Shown piece by piece: positions 1 to 7,618 of a stretch of 64,000 bases of DNA; position 1 is the first letter of the stretch; each line of letters opens with the position of its first letter. The DNA comes from Rhodococcus sp. RD6.2 (lineage in GTDB: Bacteria > Actinomycetota > Actinomycetes > Mycobacteriales > Mycobacteriaceae): the NCBI RefSeq assembly GCF_001040705.1, contig NZ_CVQP01000006.1, forward strand, positions 115,760-179,759. Direction: 5' to 3'. Under the pieces are notes generated by a model. It had not been told where the DNA came from. It did not search any database and saw only the letters and a program-made list of their open reading frames with translations. The position numbers and the translations under genes were made by a program.

Positions 1-456
1 TCGGACCAGGTCGTTCGGGTCCAGGTCGATCTCCAGGCCGCGACGCCCCGCGCTGCACAGCACCCGATTCCAGTTGGTCGCCGACGCGTCGATCACCGTC
101 GGCAACTTCTTACGCTGTCCGAGCGGGGAGATGCCTCCGAGCACATAGCCCGTGGACCGCTGCGCCTCGACCTCGTCCGCCATCACCGCTTTGCCGGACC
201 CGAGCGCCGCCGCGGCGGCCTTCAGTGAGAGCTTCTCCGGAACCGGCAGCACCGCGACCGCGAGCTTGCCGTCGGCGGTCTTGATCACCAGCGTCTTGAA
301 GATCTGCGCGGCGTCGAGTCCGAGCGTCGCAGCGAGCGCGTCGACCGCCTCGGTGCCGTACGAGGCGCTGCTCGGATCGTGGTCGTAGCTGTGAACCCGG
401 TGCGGAACCTTCGCCTTGGTCAAAGCCTGGGTTGCGGGTGTCGCGGAGCCTGCCAT
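1..456 (-). CDS. ybaK: Aminoacyl-tRNA deacylase, YbaK/EbsC family (3' end beyond window)
   Basis: The 152 visible codons run open to the window edge, so only the last few residues are missing (family about 155-165 aa). Homologues hydrolyse Cys-tRNA(Pro) made in error by prolyl-tRNA synthetase. Family signatures read directly are the central IFKTLV strand, the [15 protein letters not shown] segment and the [20 protein letters not shown] stretch, which holds the GGxSPxG loop. The start is an ATG at 456. It diverges from sigH, with about 190 bp between the two starts. The assignment is by family motifs; whether the substrate is Cys- or Ala-tRNA cannot be told. Confidence 0.88.
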   Translation of the reverse strand, partial: MAGSATPATQALTKAKVPHRVHSYDHDPSSASYGTEAVDALAATLGLDAAQIFKTLVIKTADGKLAVAVLPVPEKLSLKAAAAALGSGKAVMADEVEAQRSTGYVLGGISPLGQRKKLPTVIDASATNWNRVLCSAGRRGLEIDLDPNDLVR

Positions 457-479
457 GACCCAACACACTAGGTCGGGCG

Positions 480-505
480 GGAACAGGCGTCGCAGGGGGA
501 GCGTT
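480..505 (+). promoter_or_regulatory. Candidate SigH autoregulatory promoter
   Basis: GGAACA at 480-485 and GTT at 503-505 are separated by exactly 17 bases, matching the GGAAYA / GTT pattern known for mycobacterial SigH and streptomycete SigR. It points at sigH, whose start lies about 140 bases downstream. The mycoredoxin gene at 47.3 kb carries the same element with the same spacing. A second, housekeeping-like -10 (TAGCCT, 612-617) lies closer to sigH. Confidence 0.65.
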
Positions 506-646
506 GCACCGTGCATTGGTCCGTGTCGAGAGGAGTCGCCGGTGTCGGTGCAGTGCCTGGAGCGTCCCGCGAGTGGGGGTGCGGGTCGCGGTGTCGGAGG
601 CGGGGTGGCGGTAGCCTGGATTTCCGACCAGAGCGAAGGGATCACC

Positions 647-1327
647 GTGCCCCACGACCCGAGCGAACCCCACGACAGCGGACCGGCTGATGCCGCGCCC
701 GCGGCCGAGGAGTCCGAGGCCCAGCTGACGGAGCGTTTCGAGCGCGACGCGTTGCCGCTGCTCGACCAGCTGTACGGCGCGGCGCTGCGTATGACGCGGA
801 ACCCGGCCGACGCCGAGGATCTGGTGCAGGAGACGTACATCAAGGCGTATTCGGCGTTCCGGTCCTTCAAGGCGGGCACCAATCTCAAGGCCTGGCTGTA
901 CCGCATCCTGACGAACACCTACATCAACTCGTACCGCAAGAAGCAGCGTCAACCTGCGCAGTACCCGACGGACGAGATCACCGACTGGCAGTTGGCGGCG
1001 ACCGCCGAGCACACCTCACAGGGTTTGCGGTCCGCCGAGGTGGAGGCGCTGGACGCACTGCCCGACGACGACATCAAGAACGCGCTCCAGCAGTTGCCGG
1101 AGGAGTTCCGGATGGCCGTCTACTACGCGGACGTCGAGGGTTTTCCCTACAAGGAGATCGCCGACATCATGGGCACGCCTATCGGCACCGTGATGTCGCG
1201 ACTGCACCGCGGCCGCAAGCAACTGCGGGGCCTGCTCGCCGATGTGGCGCGTGAACGTGGATTCAACCGTGGTGCCGCGGAGAAGGCCGCTGCCACCGCC
1301 GGACCGGACCAGGAGGCGTCCCGGTGA
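647..1327 (+). CDS. sigH: ECF RNA polymerase sigma factor SigH
   Basis: A 226-aa group IV sigma factor. Region 2 (about residues 30-100) carries [14 protein letters not shown] and [20 protein letters not shown]. Region 4 (about 140-200) carries [21 protein letters not shown] and the HTH around [19 protein letters not shown]. Orthologues direct the heat and thiol-oxidative stress regulon. I chose the GTG at 647 because AGCGAAGGGA sits six bases upstream and the length fits mycobacterial SigH (216 aa); a longer upstream reading frame has no family support. It overlaps the anti-sigma gene by four bases (GTGA), and it lies downstream of a SigH-type promoter, so autoregulation is likely. Confidence 0.95.
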   Translation: MPHDPSEPHDSGPADAAPAAEESEAQLTERFERDALPLLDQLYGAALRMTRNPADAEDLVQETYIKAYSAFRSFKAGTNLKAWLYRILTNTYINSYRKKQRQPAQYPTDEITDWQLAATAEHTSQGLRSAEVEALDALPDDDIKNALQQLPEEFRMAVYYADVEGFPYKEIADIMGTPIGTVMSRLHRGRKQLRGLLADVARERGFNRGAAEKAAATAGPDQEASR

Positions 1328-1605
1328 GCGAGCAGAACGAATTCGAGCAGCTCGACTGCTCCGCCGTCATCGCCGATGTGTGGCTGATGCTCGACAACGA
1401 GTGTGACGAGCGCACCAGGGCACGTCTGAAGCAGCACATGGAGGACTGCGGCTCCTGCTTCGAGGCGTACGGCATCGAGGCGAAGGTCAAGTCGCTGCTG
1501 GCGCGCAAGTGCGGCGGCGAGCACGCGCCCGACAGTCTGCGGCAGCGGCTGCGAATCCAGTTGACGCAGACCACGATCGTCACGCGGGTCGATCCGGGGC
1601 AGTAG
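1324..1605 (+). CDS. rshA: Zinc-associated anti-sigma factor RshA
   Basis: A 93-aa ZAS-family protein that binds SigH in the reduced state. The H-x3-C-x2-C motif is visible as H38, C42 and C45, with a further Cys at 12 that corresponds to the fourth zinc ligand or redox thiol in RsrA/RshA. The GTG start overlaps the sigH stop (GTGA), implying translational coupling and 1:1 supply. Disulphide formation between the motif cysteines releases the sigma factor in characterised homologues. A perfect 16-bp hairpin follows the stop codon and ends the operon. Confidence 0.93.
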   Translation: MSEQNEFEQLDCSAVIADVWLMLDNECDERTRARLKQHMEDCGSCFEAYGIEAKVKSLLARKCGGEHAPDSLRQRLRIQLTQTTIVTRVDPGQ

Positions 1606-1615
1606 AGGCGTTCGC

Positions 1616-1652
1616 GACAGGGCCGGGACACGAACAGTGTCCCGGCCCTGTC
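1616..1652 (+). terminator. Hairpin terminator after rshA
   Basis: Perfect 16-bp inverted repeat (1616-1631 and 1637-1652) with a 5-base loop, starting 10 bases after the rshA stop. It has no T-run, as is common in actinobacteria. Confidence 0.75.
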
Positions 1653-1682
1653 ACGTTCCCGGCACAGTGGTCGACACGGCGG

Positions 1683-1709
1683 TGTCGAGAATCGGTCCGC
1701 GGCTCCGTC
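1683..1709 (+). promoter_or_regulatory. Candidate ECF42-type promoter of the YCII gene
   Basis: TGTCGA (1683-1688), a 17-base spacer, then CGTC (1706-1709). As I recall, the ECF42 target in Streptomyces venezuelae is TGTCGA at -35 and CG(A/T)C at -10. The site is about 50 bases before the YCII start, and the ECF42-type gene is the next gene, so autoregulation is implied. Confidence 0.55.
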
Positions 1710-1761
1710 CCCGGTGTGAAGGCGACCAGAATGGGTCGCACCGGCATCGAGGAGAATCGTC

Positions 1762-2169
1762 ATGGCGAAGTACCTGTTGCTCAAGCATTACCGCGGCGCA
1801 CCTGCAGCGGTCAACGACGTGCCGATGGACCGGTGGACTCCGGAGGAGATTTCGGACCACATGCAGTACATGAACGATTTCGCGGCTCGGCTCGAGGAGT
1901 CCGGCGAGTTCGTCGACGGTCAGGCCCTTGCCGCCGAGGGGATGTGGGTCCGGTACGACGGCGAGGGCCGGCCTCCGGTGACCGACGGCCCGTTCGCCGA
2001 GACGAAGGACCTGATCGCCGGGTGGATGGTGATCGACGTCGACAGTCGCGAGCGAGCCGTCGAACTCGCCGGGGAACTGTCCGCAGCGCCGGGTGCAGGC
2101 GGGAAGCCGATTCACGAGTGGCTGGAAGTGCGGCCCTTCCTGACCGCACCGCCGACCGTCACGGAGTGA
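1762..2169 (+). CDS. YCII-related (DGPF domain) protein
   Basis: A 135-aa protein of the YciI/DGPF family, shown by the N-terminal MAKYLLLKHYRG and the signature PPVTDGPFAETKDLIAG (about residues 73-90). Members of this family are the usual genomic partners of ECF42 sigma factors. Their biochemical role is not established, although an enzyme-like dimeric alpha/beta-barrel fold is known. The ATG at 1762 has GAGGAGAA ten bases upstream. The gene overlaps the following sigma factor gene by four bases (GTGA), so the two are co-translated. A matching ECF42-type promoter lies upstream. Confidence 0.88.
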   Translation: MAKYLLLKHYRGAPAAVNDVPMDRWTPEEISDHMQYMNDFAARLEESGEFVDGQALAAEGMWVRYDGEGRPPVTDGPFAETKDLIAGWMVIDVDSRERAVELAGELSAAPGAGGKPIHEWLEVRPFLTAPPTVTE

Positions 2170-3323
2170 CGTTTCCGGTGGACGAGGTCCTGCTTCGGAA
2201 TCTCACGCCACAGGTTCTCGGGATCCTCGTCCGACGTGGAGCAGACTTCGCGGCGGCCGAGGATGCCGTGCAGGATGCGCTGGTCGATGCGATCCGCGTG
2301 TGGCCCACGGACCCGCCGCGCGACCCGAAGGGCTGGTTGGTCAGTGTGGCCTGGCGTCGATTTCTGGACGCCACTCGCACGGACACGGCCCGGCGCAGGC
2401 GCGAGGACGTCGTAGAGGTTGAGCCTGCGCCCGGCCCGGTGTCGACGGTGGACGACACGCTCGCACTCTACTTCCTGTGCGCGCACCCGTCGCTGACATC
2501 GTCGTCCGCTGTCGCGTTGACGCTGCGCGCGGTCGGTGGCCTGACGACCCGCCAGATCGCGCAGGCATATCTGGTTCCTGAGGCGACGATGGCGCAGCGG
2601 ATCAGTCGCGCCAAGCGGACGGTCTCGGGCGTGCGATTCGACCGGCCCGGCGACGTCGCCACGGTGCTGCGTGTGCTCTACCTGGTCTTCAACGAGGGCT
2701 ACTCCGGCGAAGTCGATCTCGCGGCCGAGGCGATCCGCTTGACCCGTCAGCTCGCATCCGTGATCGACCATCCGGAGGTGGCGGGGCTGCTTGCACTCAT
2801 GCTGCTCCACCACGCGAGGCGAAACGCACGAATTACCCTGAACGGCAGCCTGATCCCCCTCGCAGAGCAGGACCGCAGCCGGTGGGACACCGAGGCGATC
2901 GTCGAGGGAGTCGCGGTCGTGCAGTCGGCGCTCGTCCGCGATCGGCTCGGTGAGTTCCAGGCGCAGGCCGCCATAGCGGCACTGCACGCCGACGCCCCCA
3001 GCGTCGACGAGACCGACTGGGCGCAGATCGTCGAGTGGTACGACGAACTCGTGCGGCTCACCGACAGTCCCGTTGCCCGGCTCAACCGCGCCGTCGCGGT
3101 CGGGGAGGCGTACGGGCCGCGGGCGGGACTCGCGGCCCTCGAGGAACTGGACGAGTCGCTGCCCCGTCATGCAGCGGTGGCGGCATACCTGCACGAGCAG
3201 GACGGGGATCTCGCAGCTGCAGCGGTGCTCTACTCCGAGGCGGCCGCGAAGGCGACCAGCCTCGCCGAGCGCGAGCACCTGACAAGGCAGTCGGCCCGGC
3301 TGCACGCTCGTCTGCGGAAGTAG
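2166..3323 (+). CDS. ECF42-group RNA polymerase sigma factor with C-terminal extension
   Basis: About 385 aa. Sigma region 2 (about residues 5-75) contains DFAAAEDAVQDALVDA and PKGWLVSVAWRRFLD. Region 4 (about 110-165) contains LTTRQIAQAYLVPEATMAQR. The remaining 200 residues form a helical extension with SPVARLNRAVAVGEAYG and AAYLHEQDGDLAAAAVLY, the TPR-like domain that is typical of and needed by ECF42 factors. There is no anti-sigma gene; in this group the extension is thought to control activity. The GTG at 2166 overlaps the YCII stop; a GTG at 2178 is an alternative start. Its likely target is its own operon promoter. Confidence 0.87.
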   Translation: MTFPVDEVLLRNLTPQVLGILVRRGADFAAAEDAVQDALVDAIRVWPTDPPRDPKGWLVSVAWRRFLDATRTDTARRRREDVVEVEPAPGPVSTVDDTLALYFLCAHPSLTSSSAVALTLRAVGGLTTRQIAQAYLVPEATMAQRISRAKRTVSGVRFDRPGDVATVLRVLYLVFNEGYSGEVDLAAEAIRLTRQLASVIDHPEVAGLLALMLLHHARRNARITLNGSLIPLAEQDRSRWDTEAIVEGVAVVQSALVRDRLGEFQAQAAIAALHADAPSVDETDWAQIVEWYDELVRLTDSPVARLNRAVAVGEAYGPRAGLAALEELDESLPRHAAVAAYLHEQDGDLAAAAVLYSEAAAKATSLAEREHLTRQSARLHARLRK

Positions 3324-3411
3324 CCGGCAGTTGGGGGAGTCAGCCGGCCGGCACGCCGGTGGCCTGAAGTGGGTTCGGCTGACTCGTCCCGGCTCGGGCG
3401 ACGGGGAGACG

Positions 3412-3449
3412 ACGCAGGGCCGGACACCCGAAGGTGTCCGGCCCTGCGT
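3412..3449. terminator. Shared hairpin terminator
   Basis: Perfect 17-bp inverted repeat (3412-3428 and 3433-3449) around a CGAA tetraloop. It lies between the ends of the convergent ECF sigma gene and the bL37 gene and can serve both strands. Confidence 0.78.
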
Positions 3450-3469
3450 GAGGCTGTTGTCTACAACGC

Positions 3470-3544
3470 TCAGGCGTTGGGACGCTTGCCGTGGTTTGCG
3501 GCGCTGCCCTTGCGGCTACGCTTCTTGCGGCCACGCTTTCCCAT
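3470..3544 (-). CDS. Ribosomal protein bL37 (24 aa)
   Basis: A 24-residue, very basic peptide (MGKRGRKK at the start, ANHGKRPNA at the end). It matches the tiny actinobacterial large-subunit protein bL37 seen in mycobacterial ribosome structures. AAGGGAGA lies seven bases before the ATG. Its place between the sigH operon and the biotinyl-protein/pdtaS pair matches the mycobacterial order. Genes this short are often missed by gene callers. The identification rests on sequence resemblance and synteny. Confidence 0.85.
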   Translation of the reverse strand: MGKRGRKKRSRKGSAANHGKRPNA

Positions 3545-3638
3545 GGTTGTCTCCCTTCTTTGCGACTCGCTCGGGCCCATTCTTCCATGTGTGGTTGGCT
3601 GTTCTTCCACTGGCAGGTCTAGACAAGTGAGGTACTCG

Positions 3639-3854
3639 ATGGCCGAGGACGTGCGTGCCGAGATGGTTTCCACCGTTTTCCAGGTGGTCGTCACCGCGGG
3701 CGACGAGGTCAAGGAGGGCGACACCCTCGTGATCCTGGAGTCGATGAAGATGGAGATTCCGGTGATCGCCGAGGTCGACGGCACCGTCGCCTCGGTCGAT
3801 GTCGCCGTCGGTGACGTCATCCAGCAGGGTGACCTCATCGCCGTGATCGCCTGA
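3639..3854 (+). CDS. Biotinyl/lipoyl attachment-domain protein (TB7.3-like)
   Basis: A 71-aa protein that is essentially a single biotinyl domain. ESMKMEIPV places the biotin-accepting lysine at residue 37, and the C-terminal half (DGTVASVDVAVGDVIQQGD) completes the hammerhead fold. The mycobacterial counterpart TB7.3 (Rv3221c) is biotinylated. No carboxylase subunit is adjacent, so the enzyme it serves is unknown. The gene ends 20 bp before pdtaS and is probably co-transcribed with it. Confidence 0.9.
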   Translation: MAEDVRAEMVSTVFQVVVTAGDEVKEGDTLVILESMKMEIPVIAEVDGTVASVDVAVGDVIQQGDLIAVIA

Positions 3855-3873
3855 CCGCCGGGGCACGCTCCCG

Positions 3874-5385
3874 ATGTCGACGCTGAGCGATCTCCTCGCC
3901 GAGTACACCGACCTTCCCGGCGACGCCGTCGACCACTTGCAGCGGGTGGTCGGGGAGTGGCAACTGCTGGCCGACCTGTCGTTCGCGGACGTCCTGCTCT
4001 GGGTTCCGACGGACCAGGACGAGGCGGTGGCGTCAGGGCCGGAACTGGTGTGTGTCGCTCAGTGCAGGCCGACGACAGCGCCGACCGCGTTCGCCGAGGA
4101 CGCCGTCGGCTGGCAGGTGTCCGCGAACCGGCATTCGCACGTACGCCAGGCGCTGACGGAGTGGCGGATCGTCCGACTGCCCGACAACCCGCAGGACACC
4201 GAGACTCCGGTGCGGCGGGAGGCGATCCCGGTTCGGTGCAACGGCGACGTCATCGCGGTCCTCAGCCGCGACACGAACCCGGCTCAGCAGCGGCAGTCGA
4301 GTCCGCTGGAGGTCGCCTACCTGGACTGTGCCGCCGAGCTGTGCCAGATGATCAGCGAAGGCACGTTCCCGACCCCTGAGGAGCACGGGGAGATCCTCTC
4401 GAGCCCTCGGGCGGGCGACGGCTTCATACGGCTCGACCCGGACGGCACCGTGGTCTACGCCAGTCCCAACGCGCTGTCGGCCTACCACCGGATGGGCCTC
4501 ACGACGACGACGCTCAAGGGTCGGGATCTCGCGTCGGTGACCCGCACCCTCGTCACCGATCCGTTCGACGCGCAGGACGTCGCCACCGATATCCGGGAGG
4601 CCCTCGCGGGCAAGGCGGGCAAGCGGATGGAGGTGGAGGCTCGGGGTGCGATCGTGCTGCTGAGGACCCTGGTGCTGCGGCCCGGCGGCCAGCCTGCGGG
4701 TGCGGTGGTGCTGATCCGCGATGTCACCGAGGTCAAACGCCGTGACCGGGCGCTGCTCAGCAAGGACGCGACGATCCGCGAGATCCACCACCGGGTGAAG
4801 AACAACCTGCAGACGGTCGCCGCGCTGCTGCGCCTGCAGGCACGGCGCACCCAGCACGACGAGGCGAGGCAGGCGCTGAGCGAGTCGGTGCGCCGGGTGA
4901 CGTCGATCGCGCTGGTGCACGACATCCTGTCGATGTCCGTCGACGAGGAGGTCAATCTCGACGAGGTCGTCGACAGGCTGGTGCCGATCATGGCGGACGT
5001 GGCCGTGGTCAACAGCGAGGTGCAGATGCGCCGAATCGGCAGCTTCGGTGTGTTCCCGGCGGAGCGGGCGACACCGCTGGTGATGGTTCTGACCGAACTG
5101 GTGCAGAACGCGTTCGAGCACGGCTACGAGCCGGGCCAGGCGGGGACCGTGACGCTGCGGGCGGCCCGATCCGCCCGCTGGCTCGACGTCGTGATCCACG
5201 ACGACGGCGCGGGTCTGCCCGAGGAGTTCAGCCTCGAGAAGTCGGACAGTCTCGGACTGCAGATCGTCCGCACGCTGGTGTCGGCGGAACTGGCCGGGTC
5301 ACTCGCGATTCGGCCTGCGGCAGGTGGGGGAACGGACGCCGAGCTCCGGGTTCCGTTGGGCCGCCGCGCTTCCCAGCGAATCTGA
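3874..5385 (+). CDS. pdtaS: Sensor histidine kinase PdtaS
   Basis: A 503-aa soluble kinase with no membrane segment. It has an N-terminal GAF-like region (about 1-150), a PAS region (about 175-285), a HisKA_2 dimerisation domain with REIHHRVKNNLQTVAALLRL (phospho-His about residue 303) and a HATPase domain with ELVQNAFEHGYEPG and HDDGAGLPE. The mycobacterial orthologue phosphorylates PdtaR, an ANTAR-type RNA-binding response regulator. No such regulator gene is nearby, as in mycobacteria. Length and order match Rv3220c. Confidence 0.93.
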   Translation: MSTLSDLLAEYTDLPGDAVDHLQRVVGEWQLLADLSFADVLLWVPTDQDEAVASGPELVCVAQCRPTTAPTAFAEDAVGWQVSANRHSHVRQALTEWRIVRLPDNPQDTETPVRREAIPVRCNGDVIAVLSRDTNPAQQRQSSPLEVAYLDCAAELCQMISEGTFPTPEEHGEILSSPRAGDGFIRLDPDGTVVYASPNALSAYHRMGLTTTTLKGRDLASVTRTLVTDPFDAQDVATDIREALAGKAGKRMEVEARGAIVLLRTLVLRPGGQPAGAVVLIRDVTEVKRRDRALLSKDATIREIHHRVKNNLQTVAALLRLQARRTQHDEARQALSESVRRVTSIALVHDILSMSVDEEVNLDEVVDRLVPIMADVAVVNSEVQMRRIGSFGVFPAERATPLVMVLTELVQNAFEHGYEPGQAGTVTLRAARSARWLDVVIHDDGAGLPEEFSLEKSDSLGLQIVRTLVSAELAGSLAIRPAAGGGTDAELRVPLGRRASQRI

Positions 5386-5446
5386 CGCGCGGGGCGCGCA
5401 CGCTCGCTGCGGCGTTCGGAGGAGGCCCGCTCGGTGGGTCGTGAAT

Positions 5447-5488
5447 ACGAGTGGGGCCCGGCACCTTTCGGTGCCGGGCCCCACTCGT
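5447..5488. terminator. Bidirectional hairpin between pdtaS and whiB1
   Basis: Nineteen-bp inverted repeat (5447-5465 and 5470-5488) with a TTTC loop. It separates the convergent pdtaS (ends 5385) and whiB1 (ends 5499). Confidence 0.8.
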
Positions 5489-5498
5489 GGATCGGGTG

Positions 5499-5753
5499 TC
5501 AGACTGCGCTGCGTGCCCGGGTGCGTGCGTTGCGACGCTTGAGAGCGCGACGCTCGTCTTCGCTCATGCCGCCCCAGACGCCCGCGTCCTGGCCGGACTC
5601 GAGTGCCCACGAGAGGCAGTCGGCGGTCACGGGGCAGCGGTTGCACACCAGCTTGGCGTCCGCGATCTGAGCGATGGCCGGTCCACTGTTGCCCACGGGG
5701 AAGAACAACTCCGGGTCTTCGTCCCGACAGATTGCCTTGTGGCGCCAGTCCAT
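5499..5753 (-). CDS. whiB1: WhiB1 iron-sulfur transcription factor
   Basis: An 84-aa Wbl protein. The four [4Fe-4S] ligands are C9, C37, C40 and C46, followed by the beta-turn GVWGG and a basic C-terminus (RRALKRRNARTRAR) for DNA binding. Mycobacterial WhiB1 is essential, binds the housekeeping sigma factor and reacts with nitric oxide. AGAAGGAT-like sequence lies just before the ATG at 5753. A long intergenic region upstream carries a CRP-like operator, as in M. tuberculosis. Confidence 0.95.
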   Translation of the reverse strand: MDWRHKAICRDEDPELFFPVGNSGPAIAQIADAKLVCNRCPVTADCLSWALESGQDAGVWGGMSEDERRALKRRNARTRARSAV

Positions 5754-6127
5754 CCTTCTACTCCTTTACCGGGTGCGTCTGCACCGTGTCGTTTTGTCCA
5801 CTTGTGGTGCTTCGAAGCACCTGCGGTCCTGGTGTTCATGACACCGAACCGTCTCGCGTCATTCATGCGCAGAAGGGGAAATGTTTCCGCGCTGTTGCTT
5901 GTGAATGCTTTCACGAACGCGCTGGAAGTCAATAGAAAATGGCCCGTCCGTGGGGTAACTCACTCTTGTCGGTTACCCGATGTGGTCTGCATTACTTTGT
6001 ACCCCGCCGCCGCCCACTTTGCAGTATGGAGTATGCTTTTTTCTGAACTTTCTCTGAGAGTGGGTCCGGCGGCGTCGCCGCGCATGTACCCTCCCGCCCC
6101 CACTGCGGATGTTCGCGGAGGGGTAGC
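5754..6127. promoter_or_regulatory. whiB1 upstream regulatory region
   Basis: This 374-bp AT-richer stretch contains no gene that I can support. On the minus strand, TTGACT (5932-5927) followed 17 bases later by AGCATT (5909-5904) is a possible promoter. The CRP-like site lies just upstream of it, leaving a leader of about 140 bases before whiB1. Confidence 0.45.
5949..5964 (-). promoter_or_regulatory. CRP-like operator of whiB1
   Basis: AGTGAGTTACCCCACG on the minus strand has the GTG-N8-CAC core of actinobacterial CRP/Cmr sites. If transcription starts near 5897, its centre is about -59. That agrees with the activating CRP site reported, from memory, for M. tuberculosis whiB1. Confidence 0.6.
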
Positions 6128-7084
6128 TCAACCCCGACTCGGAGCGATCACGGTCAGTGCGTTCCGGACGGCCACGAACTCGACGTCCGTGCGCTTGCCG
6201 ATGTAGTCACCATCCATCTGCAGTCCGATGGGTGTGGTGGACGTGATCCGCACCCGTGGGGTGTCGTCGATGCGAAACAGCTTGCGAGATTTGGGATTCG
6301 ACCCCGGAGTCAGGAGTTGACGCACCACCGGCAGGCTCGCCGCCACGCCCATCGACCGCATGGCGAACACGCCGAGACCCGTGTCGAAGCTCGTCTCCGG
6401 GTTGACCGACACCGGACGCCTGTTCAGGTACGTCCACGGACTCGAGTTCGAGACGAACGCGTAGTGCACGCCGTCGACGGGATCGTGTCCCGGGACCTCC
6501 ACCGTCAACGTCGGTGCGAGACCCCTGGTGCGAAAGAAGGTGCGGACCGAGGTACGTACATAGCGAGACGGGGTCGCGGCGTGGCCCTTCGCCCGCGCGA
6601 CGTCGATCGCCTCGCACACCTGCGCGTCGAGCCCGAGCCCTGCGTTGAACGTGAACCAGCGGCCGTCGCAGTGCGCCAGGCCGATCTGCCGTCGCTCGCG
6701 GAGCTCGAGCAGCTCGATCAGCTGGTTCGTCGCGATCACGGGGTCGGGGTCGATGCCGAGGGATCGGGCGAAGACGTTCGCCGACCCGCCCGGAACGACG
6801 GCGAGCAGTGGGACGGGTCCGATCGTCATCGCGCTCATCGCCCCGGGTTCGGGGACGCCGAGCAGGCCGTTCACGACCTCGTTGACCGTCCCGTCGCCGC
6901 CGTGCACGATGATCAGCCCGGTGCCGTCGAGGTGGGCGCGGCGAGCCAGTTCCGCGGCATGGCCGCGGTGGGTGGTCTGCACCACGCGGACCTGTACCCG
7001 GCTGGAGAGTGCGTGAGCGAGCAGGTCACGCGCCGCGGGTGTGGTCGAGGTCGCGTTCGGGTTGACTATCAGCAGCGCACGCAC
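6128..7084 (-). CDS. Diacylglycerol kinase family lipid kinase
   Basis: A 318-aa protein with a DAGK catalytic domain. LLIVNPNAT lies at the N-terminus, the nucleotide motif HGGDGTVNEVVNGLLG at about residues 60-75 and VPGGSANVFARSLG at about 95-108. The C-terminal half fits the LCB5/YegS beta-sandwich. Homologues phosphorylate lipids such as diacylglycerol; the substrate here is unknown. I chose the GTG at 7084 because homologues begin with RALLIVNPNA and a TAGGCT -10 element lies 8 bases upstream, suggesting a leaderless message. A GTG at 7129 would add 15 residues without family support. Corresponds to Rv3218. Confidence 0.85.
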   Translation of the reverse strand: MRALLIVNPNATSTTPAARDLLAHALSSRVQVRVVQTTHRGHAAELARRAHLDGTGLIIVHGGDGTVNEVVNGLLGVPEPGAMSAMTIGPVPLLAVVPGGSANVFARSLGIDPDPVIATNQLIELLELRERRQIGLAHCDGRWFTFNAGLGLDAQVCEAIDVARAKGHAATPSRYVRTSVRTFFRTRGLAPTLTVEVPGHDPVDGVHYAFVSNSSPWTYLNRRPVSVNPETSFDTGLGVFAMRSMGVAASLPVVRQLLTPGSNPKSRKLFRIDDTPRVRITSTTPIGLQMDGDYIGKRTDVEFVAVRNALTVIAPSRG

Positions 7085-7162
7085 GGGTTCCGAGCCTAGG
7101 GCATGCGTGGGCCGCGTCCGGGGCCGCACCGACCCGCAGTGGTCGTTCTATAGGCTGACGCC

Positions 7163-7579
7163 GTGTCCGAGTCACCCGCGCAGCAGACCAGTCCCGCCAC
7201 CGTTCGATGGGCCGGAGGGCTGGTGACGTTGGAAGGTGCCGTCGCGGTCGTCATCGCGGTCGTCCTGGTGATCCGGGGGCTCCTCGGCCACGACCAGGAC
7301 GCGGCGAACCCGTATGGGACGGCGGCCTGGTTCGTCATTCTCGGCGGCGCGGTCCTCGCCGGGGGCGTCGCGCTGCTCCGCGGCCGCCGATGGGGACGCG
7401 CCATCGCCGTCGTCGCGCAGCTCCTGCTGCTTCCCGTCGTGTGGTCGCTCCTGACGGACTCCCACCGGCCGGTCCTGGGCGTGCTCCTCGGCATTGTCGT
7501 CGTGCCCGCGCTGGTGTGCCTGTTCTCGTCGCCGACGTCCCGATGGATGGCGGAGGAGTACGGCGACTCCGAGCGCTGA
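7163..7579 (+). CDS. Small integral membrane protein
   Basis: A 138-aa hydrophobic protein with about four transmembrane segments (about residues 16-40, 53-70, 76-95 and 100-120) and short charged ends. It corresponds in place and size to Rv3217c, whose function is unknown. TAGGCT (7151-7156) lies six bases before the GTG, the spacing of a leaderless transcript. It diverges from the lipid kinase gene with only 78 bases between the starts. Confidence 0.78.
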   Translation: MSESPAQQTSPATVRWAGGLVTLEGAVAVVIAVVLVIRGLLGHDQDAANPYGTAAWFVILGGAVLAGGVALLRGRRWGRAIAVVAQLLLLPVVWSLLTDSHRPVLGVLLGIVVVPALVCLFSSPTSRWMAEEYGDSER

Positions 7580-7618
7580 CTGCTGCCCAGGGGGTCAGTG
7601 AGCGCTGACGCCGACCCG

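Noticed and set aside
416-646. N-terminal extension of sigH
   Set aside because: It overlaps the ybaK start and the promoter, has no family similarity, and the GTG at 647 has a proper ribosome site.
1509-2165. Upstream extension of the ECF42 sigma gene
   Set aside because: It runs through rshA and the YCII gene in the wrong frame; region 2 of the sigma factor begins only after 2166.
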